Shown here piece by piece: positions 1-6,128 of a stretch of 12,974 nt of DNA. Position 1 is the first letter of the stretch, and each line of letters opens with the position of its first letter. A program made the position numbers and the translations under genes. Source of the stretch: DASTQL01 sp035462845 (lineage in GTDB: Bacteria; Actinomycetota; Actinomycetes; Jiangellales; Jiangellaceae); the NCBI GenBank assembly GCA_035462845.1, contig DATHTV010000104.1:1-12974 (forward strand), given 5' to 3'. Under the pieces are notes generated by a model that ran no database searches, was not told the DNA's origin, and saw only the letters and a program-made list of their open reading frames with translations.

Positions 1-192
1 GTCACTATGTCCAGGTCGATGCGTACGGTAGGGCTTGCCCGACCTGCTGAGCCGCCGGCCGGCCTCAAGGTACGGCGCTAGGACATCGCGCAGCCTGGCG
101 GCGTTGGCCTCGGACAGGACGATCTCGTAGTCTCGGCCGTCTGGGTCCTGGTCGGACCAAGTAGTCTCGAGGCGGTGATAGCGTCCTAAGTG
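1..192 (-). pseudogene. Lsr2-like domain fragment, no start codon, runs off the window
   Basis: Reading the minus strand from 192 down to 1 gives an open frame containing DYEIVLSEANAARLRDVLAP followed by YLEAGRRL. This closely resembles the second half of the dimerisation domain of Lsr2, the actinobacterial AT-rich-DNA-binding nucleoid protein (family consensus: TYEIDLS..NA..LR..L.PYV.AGRR). The frame begins after an in-frame TGA at 193-195. It has no ATG, GTG or TTG codon before the conserved block, and the N-terminal strand that normally precedes this block (the MA.K....DDLDG region) is missing. The frame is still open at the left edge, so the C-terminus is outside the window. I read it as a 5'-truncated relic; the family call rests on sequence resemblance only. 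A functional gene using an unrecognised start or a frameshift is the alternative. Confidence 0.5.
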
Positions 193-364
193 TCACAACA
201 GGGTCCTGCTGTGCGGCTACCACCACCGGCTCATCCACGCCGGCGACTGGGCCGTGGTGATGGCCGCCGACGGCCACCCCGACTTCCTCCCCCCACGGTG
301 GATCGACCCACACCGGAAGCCCCGGCGCAACCCCCGACGACATCACCGACGACCGGCCGCCTGA
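182..364 (+). pseudogene. C-terminal remnant of an HNH endonuclease (DUF222-linked type)
   Basis: The frame from 182 to the TGA at 362-364 encodes NRVLLCGYHHRLIHAGDW followed by a tail containing FLPPRWIDP and a basic PRRNPRRHH end. The C-x2-HH-R-L-I-H arrangement is the second half of an HNH nuclease motif. The tail matches the C-termini of the abundant actinobacterial proteins with an N-terminal DUF222 and a C-terminal HNH domain, usually about 400-500 residues. Only about 55 residues remain. The frame is closed upstream by TAG at 179-181, and the sequence just before the Asn at 197 no longer looks like the family. The fragment therefore lacks DUF222 and the first HNH half and should be inactive. 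It abuts, in the opposite orientation, the Lsr2-like fragment, so the junction near 182-197 looks like a recombination or deletion point. Confidence 0.7.
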
Positions 365-498
365 CCGAGCGGTGCCAGGCGATCCGGTCACGCGACGAGG
401 CAACACGGTCACACGGTGATGTCCAAGATCGCCCTCGCCCCGTGTGGACGCGTAGCCTCGACACGGTCCATCGCGAGCGACACCGGGAGGGCATCAGC
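365..498. other. Non-coding leader of the cupin gene
   Basis: No convincing gene lies between the HNH remnant stop and the cupin start. A possible actinobacterial -10 element TAGCCT sits at 453-458, about 40 bp before the start codon, but no recognisable -35 lies at the right distance. CGGTCAC occurs twice, at 385-391 and 406-412, 21 bp apart on the same strand; the unit is short and could be chance. A strong ribosome binding site GGGAGG at 485-490 is the clearest signal. Confidence 0.35.
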
Positions 499-984
499 AT
501 GCCGAGCCGACGAATCCTCGGGCCGGACGACGGTGAGCTGTACGAGCCCGGGAACGCCTGCGGAGACCGATTCCTGATCGACGGCAAGGACTGGGGCGGC
601 GGGTTCTCGCTCGTCGAGCACCGGTTGCCCCCGCGGGTGCTCGCCGCGCCGATGCACAGGCACACGCAGGAGGACGAGTTCAGCTTCATCCTCGAGGGCT
701 CGGTAGGCGCGGTGTTCGGGGACGAAGAGGTCGTGGCCGGCCCGGGCGACCTGGTCTTCAAGCCCCGCGGTGAGTGGCACACGTTCTGGAACGCCGGCTC
801 GGACCCGGCCAGGCTCCTCGAGATCATCTCGCCCGGGGGCCTCGAGGAGCTCTTCCGCCGTCTGGACAAGGCGGGTGGGGACATCGGGCCGGACGAGCTG
901 GAGCGGGCCGCCGCACCGTACGGCTGCTCGACGGACCTGGCGGCCACCCTGTCGCTGGTCCAGCGACACGGGCTGGTCTTCTAG
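499..984 (+). CDS. Single-domain cupin protein
   Basis: This 161-residue protein is a small metal-binding beta-barrel protein of the cupin superfamily. Both cupin motifs are complete. Motif 1 has His53-x-His55 and Glu60 followed by Gly67, fitting G(X)5HXH(X)3-4E(X)6G. Motif 2 runs from Gly83 through Pro89, Gly91 and His94 to Asn98, fitting G(X)5PXG(X)2H(X)3N. His53, His55, Glu60 and His94 are the expected metal ligands. The C-terminal 50 residues (from about 111) are a helical tail beginning SPGGLEELF, common in 'cupin domain-containing' actinobacterial proteins. The frame is open from 190, but ATG 499 is chosen because GGGAGG lies 8 nt upstream and the resemblance to cupins starts there. No signal peptide is visible, so it is probably cytoplasmic. 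The substrate is unknown; enzymes and non-enzymatic sensors both occur in the family. It converges with the DUF6510 gene. Confidence 0.88.
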   Translation: MPSRRILGPDDGELYEPGNACGDRFLIDGKDWGGGFSLVEHRLPPRVLAAPMHRHTQEDEFSFILEGSVGAVFGDEEVVAGPGDLVFKPRGEWHTFWNAGSDPARLLEIISPGGLEELFRRLDKAGGDIGPDELERAAAPYGCSTDLAATLSLVQRHGLVF

Positions 985-994
985 CCGCTGCACG

Positions 995-1036
995 ATCCCA
1001 GGTCACCCATCCCAGGCCACCCATCCCAGGCCACCA
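995..1036. repeat. Three 14-bp tandem repeats between convergent genes
   Basis: Three head-to-tail copies of ATCCCAGGYCACCM occupy 995-1008, 1009-1022 and 1023-1036. Copies 1 and 2 differ at one base, and copies 2 and 3 only at the last base. They fill the short gap between the cupin stop and the DUF6510 stop. No self-complementary stem is formed, so this is not an evident terminator. Slippage-generated minisatellite is the simplest explanation. Confidence 0.85.
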
Positions 1037-1049
1037 CGGCCCGTCCGGA

Positions 1050-1379
1050 TCAGGACAGCGGCAGCCGCAGGCTCACCGTCCCCCGCAGGTCCAGCCAGGC
1101 GGAGTCCCGACCACGGACGAGGCGCAGGACGACCTGGTCGCACCCGGCGCAGCGGGCGACCAGGCCAGGTGCGCGGCCGTAGACGCGCAGGCCCGCGACC
1201 GGCCCGGTGCGGCCGCAGCCGGAGCAGCAGACCACGGCGACCGTGACGTCCGCGCCGAAGACCTCCGACAGCGGGCCGGCCAGGGCGTTGCCGTCCTCGT
1301 ACGCGCCGTCGGCCGTGGCCTCGTCGATCACCTCAGGCGCCACCTCGGCGCGCTCGGCATCCCCGTACCCGTCCGCCAT
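1050..1379 (-). CDS. DUF6510 family small zinc-ribbon protein
   Basis: This 109-residue soluble protein has two CxxC pairs (Cys52/Cys55 and Cys77/Cys80) spaced as in a treble-clef or zinc-ribbon site. It also has the segments DGNALAGPL (from about 29) and AWLDLRG near the C-terminus, which I recognise from the actinobacterial family DUF6510. The function is unknown. The start is ATG 1379-1377, with GGGAGG six bases upstream (1386-1391). This ATG overlaps the stop codon (TGA, 1381-1379) of the ferredoxin-reductase-type gene by one base, so the two are probably translationally coupled. The frame is open further upstream, but that part lies inside the reductase gene. Its consistent place behind a flavin reductase and a Mo enzyme suggests a role in metal or cofactor handling or as a small accessory subunit; that is inference from position. 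Confidence 0.8.
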   Translation of the reverse strand: MADGYGDAERAEVAPEVIDEATADGAYEDGNALAGPLSEVFGADVTVAVVCCSGCGRTGPVAGLRVYGRAPGLVARCAGCDQVVLRLVRGRDSAWLDLRGTVSLRLPLS

Positions 1380-2119
1380 CACGTACCTCCCGAGGGGCCG
1401 AACCGCTCCGTCCGGATGCGAGCGGGGTCGTGGCCGAGCGAGACGAGGGCGTCGGCCATCGCCTCGACGAAACCGGTGGGACCACATACGAAGCACGTCG
1501 GCTCGAAGTCCGGCGGCCACCCGTGGGTGATCAGATCGTCACGGCCGACCCGGCGCGGCGCCGCGGACGACCCGGCCGGGACCTCCCGGGTGTGGACGAT
1601 CGCGACGTCCAACCCGGCGTCACCCGGCCCGGGCCGCCGCAGCTCGGCGGCGTAGTAGACGTCTGCCGGCGTCCGTACGGAGTAGACGAGCCGGAACGGC
1701 ACCCGACTGCCGAGCGCGCGCCGGGTCCGGATCATCGCCATCAGCGGCACGATCCCGGCGCCTCCTGCGACGAGCAGCACCGGCGACGCGTCCTCCGGCC
1801 GCCACACGAACCACCCGCCCAGCGGGCCGCGCACCTCCAGCGGGTCACCCTCGGCGAGCGACGTGGCGAGGTACGGCGACACCTCGCCGTCCGGCACCTG
1901 CTGGACGGTGACCTCGATCCGGTCACCGTCGGGGGACGCGGCGAGAGAGTAGCTGCGCACGGCCGCGTACCCGTCCTCGGCGGTGAGCCGCAGGTCGACG
2001 TGCTGGCCGGCCAGGTGTCCCGGCCACTCGGGCACGTCGAGGACGAGCGTCGCCGCGGTCGGCGTCTCCGGGCGCCGCCCGACCAGCCAGGCGACGCGCC
2101 ACGCCCGCCGGGCGCTCAG
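1379..2119 (-). CDS. Ferredoxin reductase-type FAD/NAD(P)H oxidoreductase
   Basis: This is a two-domain flavoprotein of the ferredoxin-NADP reductase superfamily, 246 residues if started at CTG 2119. Residues 1-105 form the FAD barrel with the RSYS motif (55-58) that binds the flavin. Residues 112-246 form the nucleotide domain with GGAGIVPLM (119-127) and a CGPTG motif near 212-216. It has no C-terminal 2Fe-2S domain, so it should pass electrons directly or through a separate carrier. The start is uncertain. Family members begin about 15-20 residues before the ETP...LVLDVP segment, but no ATG, GTG or TTG lies there. CTG 2119-2117 overlaps the upstream stop (CTGA) and is in frame. The alternative is GTG at 2227, which would add 36 residues overlapping the Mo-enzyme gene. 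Probable partner: the Mo oxidoreductase encoded just upstream. Confidence 0.85.
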   Translation of the reverse strand: MSARRAWRVAWLVGRRPETPTAATLVLDVPEWPGHLAGQHVDLRLTAEDGYAAVRSYSLAASPDGDRIEVTVQQVPDGEVSPYLATSLAEGDPLEVRGPLGGWFVWRPEDASPVLLVAGGAGIVPLMAMIRTRRALGSRVPFRLVYSVRTPADVYYAAELRRPGPGDAGLDVAIVHTREVPAGSSAAPRRVGRDDLITHGWPPDFEPTCFVCGPTGFVEAMADALVSLGHDPARIRTERFGPSGGT

Positions 2120-2715
2120 TCGCCCTGGTACCGCTGCTCGCGCCACGGGTCGCCGTAGTCGTGGTAGCCGGCGGTCTCCCAGAAGCCCGGCTCGTCCTCC
2201 AGGGTGAGCTGGATGCCGCGTACCCACTTCGCGGACTTCCAGAGATAGAGGTGCGGTACGAGCAGCCGGGCCGGGCCGCCGTGCGCCGCTGACAGCGGCT
2301 CCCCCTCGTACGAGTGGACGATCCAGGCCCGGCCGTCGAGCAGGTCCTCGAGCGGCAGGTTGGTGGTGTAGCCGCCGTAGGAGGAGACGTACGCGTAGTC
2401 GGCCGCCGTCTCCACGTCGGCGAGCAGCACGTCGAGCGACACGCCACGCCACGACGTGCCGAGCTTGGACCAGCGGGTCACGCAGTGCAGGTCGACCGTC
2501 GGCGACTCCTGCGGCAGCGCCATCAGCTCCGGCCACGACCACGTGTAACGGCGCCCGGCCTCGTCCGCGACGACGAGCTCCCAGTCCTCGGTCCGGACGC
2601 GCGGGGTGGGGCCGGCGGAGAGCACCGGGAAGTCGTGTACGAGGTACTGCCCGGGCGGCAGGTCGCTGCCGCGGTCGCGCGCTCGCCCACGGAAGCCGGG
2701 GGTCACGATGCCCAC
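2116..2715 (-). CDS. Cytoplasmic sulfite oxidase-like molybdopterin-dependent oxidoreductase
   Basis: This 199-residue protein is an oxidoreductase with a single molybdopterin-binding domain of the sulfite oxidase / YedY (MsrP) fold. The segment DLHCVTRWSKLGTSWRGV (75-92) contains the cysteine expected to ligate molybdenum, Cys78. Further conserved blocks are SSYGGYTTNLPLEDLLDG, HGGPARLLVPHLYLWKSAKW and the C-terminal GDPWREQRY. The dimerisation domain of true sulfite oxidases is absent. No Tat or Sec signal is present, unlike periplasmic MsrP, so it is probably cytoplasmic. The substrate cannot be read from sequence. GTG 2715-2713 is chosen because GAGGAGG (2724-2730) lies 8 nt upstream and family similarity begins just after it. 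It is the first gene of a three-gene operon with the flavin reductase and DUF6510, and the reductase is the obvious redox partner. Confidence 0.88.
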   Translation of the reverse strand: MGIVTPGFRGRARDRGSDLPPGQYLVHDFPVLSAGPTPRVRTEDWELVVADEAGRRYTWSWPELMALPQESPTVDLHCVTRWSKLGTSWRGVSLDVLLADVETAADYAYVSSYGGYTTNLPLEDLLDGRAWIVHSYEGEPLSAAHGGPARLLVPHLYLWKSAKWVRGIQLTLEDEPGFWETAGYHDYGDPWREQRYQGD

Positions 2716-2899
2716 GGCGACCACCTCCTCGTACGGCCGTGCCGATCCTCGCACCCGCGAGGGCCACCCGCACAAGTCCTCCCAGCGGCACGAACGTTGC
2801 GCAACCCGCCACGTCGCCGGCGCGGGGCAGGGGCACCGCGCGGCTAGAGTCCGCGACAACGGTGACGAAGGGGACGGTGAGGTGCTGAAGGAGGCGGCG
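2716..2899. promoter_or_regulatory. Divergent intergenic region with a 10-bp perfect palindrome
   Basis: This region must carry the promoters for the minus-strand Mo-enzyme operon and the plus-strand YfhO-like gene. A perfect palindrome GTTGCGCAAC lies at 2796-2805, roughly in the middle, and could be an operator. For the plus strand a TAGAGT (2845-2850) resembles an actinobacterial -10, without a clear -35 at 16-18 bp. Ribosome binding sites are clear on both sides: GAGGAGG at 2724-2730 (minus) and AAGGAGG at 2888-2894 (plus). Confidence 0.4.
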
Positions 2900-5116
2900 G
2901 TGCGGCCGTCCGGTGGCAGGTCCGCAGCAGCGGCGACGGCTGCGGGCCGTCGCCGGCGGGTGGCCGAGCCGGTGGTGGTCGCCGGCGTCGCTGGGGTCAC
3001 CGCCCTGCTCGCGTGCCTGCCCAAGCTGCGCGAGCCGCTCTTCTACCACTGGGGGGACAACGCCGAGTCCTTCGTCCCGCTGTGGCACCACCTGGGCACG
3101 GAGCTTCGCGCCGGCCGGTGGTCGGCCATGGACCCCGAGCGCTGGATGGGCGGCAACGACCTCGCCGAGGCGGCGCACGGGGTGCTCAACCCGGTGACGA
3201 TGACGGGCGCGGTGGTGGTGTCGTTCACCGACGACCTGGCCCGGGCGACCTTCCTGCTCGCGGCGGCCTTCCTCGCGCTGCTGGCCACCGGCGTGTACCT
3301 GCTCGCCCGGGAGTACGGGGCGGCGCGGTGGCCCGCCGCCGCCGTGGCGGTCGCAGCGCCGTTCTCCGGCTTCACGCTGTTCTACGAGGCCGGCAACTGG
3401 CTGACGGGGCTGATGGCCGCGGCGTGGACCACCCACACGTGGTGGTCGTTGCGGCGGTTCACCCGAGGTCGGCTCACCCCGCTCGTACCGTTCGGCTTCG
3501 GCGTCCTGGCCGTGACGACCGGGAACCCGTACGCGACGGTGGGCGTCGTGGTGGTGCTCGCGGCACTCGCCGTCGAGGTCGTCGTGCAGCGGCAGGGCCG
3601 TCGGCTGCTGCCGCTGGTGCTGCTCGGCGCGAGCATCGGCACCGCGACGCTGCTGGTCTTCCTGCCGTTCCTGCTCACCTCCGACGTGACCTGGCGGGTG
3701 CTCGAGACCGCCGCGCCCCGCCCGGGCTACCTGCGGCCGGGGCTCGACGACCTGCTGGGCCTGAGCACGCCCACGTACCGGCCGACGATGGCGGCCTGGG
3801 GCGGCGACGTGGACAAGGTGCCGTCGACCTACCTCGCGTGGTTCGTCCTGCCGCTGCTCCCGTGGCTCCGCTGGGACCGGCTGGCGGGTCGGGCGCGGGA
3901 CGTGTCCGGCCTGCTCGCGGGGGGCGGGATCTTCCTCGCCCTGACGCTGGGCGCCACGTCGCTGTGGATGTTCCGCTGGCCGCTCCGGATGATCGAGTAC
4001 TCCTCCCTGACGCTCGCGGTCCTCTTCGCCGTCGCTCTCACGGACGGCTTCGCCCACGGGCGCGTACGGGTGCGGGCGGCGCTGTCGGTCGCGGTCGTGC
4101 TCGCGGGCGGACTGCTGGCCTGGGGCGCGGAGCCCGACCGGCTCGCGCGGCACGCCGGTGGCGTCGCCGTGGTCCTCGCCCTGCTGGCGCTGCTGGCGCT
4201 GGCCGCCCGGCGGGGAGCGGCCGCCACGCTGGCGACCCTGGTCGCCGGCACGACGACGGTGCTGGTCGTGCAGTCCGGGCTCTTCTGGTGGACGAATCCC
4301 GCGCTGCTGCCGGTCGTGCGGCCGCACGACGTCGCGGTGCCGCACGACCTGGCCCTGCTCCGCGAGGCCACCGAGCCGTACGAGGGAAGGGTGCTGCAGG
4401 TCGCCTCCGTCGACGCGCCGCTGGCCGCCGACGACCTGCTCAGCGGCCGGGTGATGACCGGCCACGTCTGGGCGGCAGCCGGGGTGCGCAGCGTGAACAG
4501 CTACTCCGGCATCGGCTTCGTGGACTTCGTCGACACCGTGCGCATGGACTACCGCGGCGACGTCGTCGACCGTCCCTACGTACGGCTGTGGGAACCGACC
4601 GGGGACGGCGTGCCGGTCCCGCTGGTCGACGCCCTGCGGGTGGACACGGTGGTGGTGCAGGACAGCTACGTCCCGGGCGTGAGCGAGGAGCGACCGCCGA
4701 GCGGCTGGCGGGTCGCGCTCGCGGACGGCACCCGGACGGTCCTGGTCCGATCGCGACCCCTGGCGGACGTCGGCAGCGTGGCGTGGGCGTCGCCCGGCAC
4801 CCGGGTCTCGCTCGCGTCGTCGGCACCTCACCGGGAGACCCTCGACGTCGACGCACCCGCCGGCGGGGGCACCGTCCAGCTCGCCCGGCTGGCCTGGCCG
4901 GGCTACTCCGCGAGCGTCGACGGTGAGCCGCTCGAGGTGGTCGCGGGGCCGGCCGGACTGGTCGTGCTCGAGGTGCCGGAGGGCGAGCACCGGGTGGAGC
5001 TGAGGTTCAGCCCGCCGGGGCTGGGCGCGGGCGCCGCAGCCTTCGGCCTCGGGCTGCTGGTCGTGACCGGGCTTGCCGTGGTGGAGCGGCGACGCCGGAT
5101 CACCCCGCGTGGATGA
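2900..5116 (+). CDS. YfhO-like polytopic membrane protein, probable GT-C type glycosyltransferase
   Basis: This 738-residue integral membrane protein has a short basic cytoplasmic start, a first membrane segment (about 24-40), and an extracytoplasmic loop GDNAESFVPLW with Asp53 and Glu56. About ten more hydrophobic segments follow up to about residue 475, then a soluble extracytoplasmic region, a beta-rich module (AWPGYSASVDG ... VLEVPEGEHRVELRF) and a final membrane helix ending in ERRRR. This is the layout of YfhO-family proteins, which glycosylate cell-surface polymers from lipid-linked sugars; an acidic residue in the first loop is the usual catalytic candidate in GT-C enzymes. Family length (about 700-900) fits. 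GTG 2900 is chosen for AAGGAGG five bases upstream; GTG 2882 is a reasonable alternative (6 more residues). It is a single gene facing away from the redox operon. The acceptor cannot be inferred. Confidence 0.75.
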   Translation: MRPSGGRSAAAATAAGRRRRVAEPVVVAGVAGVTALLACLPKLREPLFYHWGDNAESFVPLWHHLGTELRAGRWSAMDPERWMGGNDLAEAAHGVLNPVTMTGAVVVSFTDDLARATFLLAAAFLALLATGVYLLAREYGAARWPAAAVAVAAPFSGFTLFYEAGNWLTGLMAAAWTTHTWWSLRRFTRGRLTPLVPFGFGVLAVTTGNPYATVGVVVVLAALAVEVVVQRQGRRLLPLVLLGASIGTATLLVFLPFLLTSDVTWRVLETAAPRPGYLRPGLDDLLGLSTPTYRPTMAAWGGDVDKVPSTYLAWFVLPLLPWLRWDRLAGRARDVSGLLAGGGIFLALTLGATSLWMFRWPLRMIEYSSLTLAVLFAVALTDGFAHGRVRVRAALSVAVVLAGGLLAWGAEPDRLARHAGGVAVVLALLALLALAARRGAAATLATLVAGTTTVLVVQSGLFWWTNPALLPVVRPHDVAVPHDLALLREATEPYEGRVLQVASVDAPLAADDLLSGRVMTGHVWAAAGVRSVNSYSGIGFVDFVDTVRMDYRGDVVDRPYVRLWEPTGDGVPVPLVDALRVDTVVVQDSYVPGVSEERPPSGWRVALADGTRTVLVRSRPLADVGSVAWASPGTRVSLASSAPHRETLDVDAPAGGGTVQLARLAWPGYSASVDGEPLEVVAGPAGLVVLEVPEGEHRVELRFSPPGLGAGAAAFGLGLLVVTGLAVVERRRRITPRG

Positions 5117-5165
5117 GGCGGTCCCCTCACGGCGGGTGTTGCATCCCTGGTGAGAGGTGGTCCCC

Positions 5166-5996
5166 ATGTGTCGATGGCTCGCGTACTCCGGCTCGCCCGT
5201 GCTGCTCGAGGACCTGCTCTACAAGCCCGAGCACTCGCTCATCGTGCAGAGCCTGCACTCCCGGCTCGGGGCGGAGACGACGAACGGGGACGGGTTCGGC
5301 GTCGGGTGGTACGGGGTCCAGCCGACGCCGGGCGTCTTCCGCAGCACCGAGCCGGCGTGGAACGACCGCAACCTGCGTGACCTCGCGGCGCACGTCAGCT
5401 CGCCCTGCGTGCTCGCGCACATCCGCGCGTCCAGCGGGTCGCCGGTCCAGCAGACGAACTGCCATCCGTTCCGGTACGGCCGCTGGCTGTGGATGCACAA
5501 CGGACTGATCAGCGGCTTCCCGGGAGTGAAGCGCGACCTCGCTCTGGCGGTCGACCCGGAGCTGTTCCCGGCCATCGAGGGCTCGACCGACTCGGAGCTG
5601 TTCTTCTTCCTGGCGCTGACGGCCGGCCTCGAGCAGGACCCGGTCGGGGCGGTGGCGAGGGCCGTCGGGCAGATCGAGGCCGTCGGGCGCCGGCACGGTG
5701 TCGAGCACCCGGTCCAGATGACCGTGGCCACGACGGACGGCGACGGCCTGTGGGCCTTCCGGTACTCCAGCGAGGGCCGGTCCCGGTCGCTGTTCCACAG
5801 CACGGACGTCGCCACCCTGCGCCAGCAGTACCCCGACGACCCTCGCCTGCACGGGCTCTCCGACGACAGCCGGCTCGTCGTGTCCGAGCCACTGGGCGAC
5901 CTGCGCGGAGCCTGGAACGAGATCCCCGAGGCGACATCGGTCACGATCCGCGGTGGCCGCGAGGAGCTGCGACCGTTCGCCCCGGTCACCGCGTGA
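5166..5996 (+). CDS. Class II glutamine amidotransferase-like protein (YafJ/EgtC type)
   Basis: This 276-residue protein is of the Ntn-hydrolase class. It begins Met-Cys-Arg-Trp; Cys2 becomes the N-terminal nucleophile once Met is removed. Other class II GATase features are NGDGFGVGWYG (40-50), HIRASSG (85-91), NCHPF (98-102) and HNG (111-113). The family hydrolyses glutamine-type or gamma-glutamyl amides; members include EgtC of ergothioneine synthesis and uncharacterised YafJ proteins. No egtA, egtB or egtD lies nearby, so EgtC is not claimed. The start is fixed by the need for Cys2: a GTG at 5157 would place three residues before the Met and abolish the N-terminal Cys. AGAGGTGG at 5153-5160 is the ribosome binding site. 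It starts 49 bp after the YfhO-like gene and could be cotranscribed with it. It lacks a fused synthetase domain, so any acceptor would be on another protein. Confidence 0.87.
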   Translation: MCRWLAYSGSPVLLEDLLYKPEHSLIVQSLHSRLGAETTNGDGFGVGWYGVQPTPGVFRSTEPAWNDRNLRDLAAHVSSPCVLAHIRASSGSPVQQTNCHPFRYGRWLWMHNGLISGFPGVKRDLALAVDPELFPAIEGSTDSELFFFLALTAGLEQDPVGAVARAVGQIEAVGRRHGVEHPVQMTVATTDGDGLWAFRYSSEGRSRSLFHSTDVATLRQQYPDDPRLHGLSDDSRLVVSEPLGDLRGAWNEIPEATSVTIRGGREELRPFAPVTA

Positions 5997-6021
5997 GGCG
6001 ATGACGTGCCGATCGCCGGCC

Positions 6022-6069
6022 CACCACGAGGCTCGCGAGGCGATCAGCAGGCGTCGACGCCTCGTGGTG
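6022..6069. terminator. Stem-loop between the convergent amidotransferase and tRNA-Leu genes
   Basis: Perfect 11-bp inverted repeats CACCACGAGGC (6022-6032) and GCCTCGTGGTG (6059-6069) flank a 26-nt loop, starting 25 bp after the amidotransferase stop. A further CACCAC/GTGGTG pair lies at 6074-6086, so alternative pairings are possible. No U-tract follows on either strand. The location between convergent genes suggests a bidirectional, U-less actinobacterial terminator. The long loop makes this a moderate call. Confidence 0.5.
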
Positions 6070-6103
6070 ACCCCACCACGGTGGTGAACGTGGTCATTGT
6101 GGG

Positions 6104-6119
6104 CCCGGGTCGTACCGGG
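6104..6119 (-). terminator. Weak hairpin just downstream of tRNA-Leu
   Basis: CCCGG (6104-6108) and CCGGG (6115-6119) form a short GC stem with a 6-nt loop, beginning 9 bp beyond the CCA end of the minus-strand tRNA. There is no T-run. It could help 3' processing or termination of the tRNA transcript. Confidence 0.3.
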
Positions 6120-6128
6120 GGTGTGTGG

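Noticed and set aside
65..412. A 115-codon minus-strand frame across the relic region.
   Set aside because: It has no recognisable similarity and overlaps both relic frames. The Lsr2-like block lies in another frame.
190..498. N-terminal extension of the cupin gene back to 190.
   Set aside because: The extension is Pro/Arg-rich, covers the HNH relic in another frame, and has no ribosome binding site, while ATG 499 has GGGAGG at an ideal distance.
995..1036. CRISPR-like repeat.
   Set aside because: The 14-bp units are directly adjacent with no spacers and no cas genes are near.
2716..3024. Extending the Mo-enzyme gene upstream to an ATG at 3024.
   Set aside because: It would run into the YfhO-like gene on the other strand and adds residues with no family similarity. 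GTG 2715 has a strong ribosome binding site.
5126..5154. CTCAC/GTGAG pairing that could hide the amidotransferase ribosome binding site.
   Set aside because: It has only five base pairs and a 19-nt loop, so it is likely chance in GC-rich sequence.
1379..5167. An open minus-strand frame of over 1200 codons running antisense through the YfhO-like gene.
   Set aside because: Only its downstream end (1379-2119) resembles a protein family. The rest is low-complexity Arg/Gly/Pro/His sequence expected when the frame opposite a GC-rich gene has no stops.
5166..5996. Naming the amidotransferase EgtC.
   Set aside because: The fold and Cys2 fit, but no ergothioneine biosynthesis gene is in the window, and YafJ-type proteins share the same motifs.
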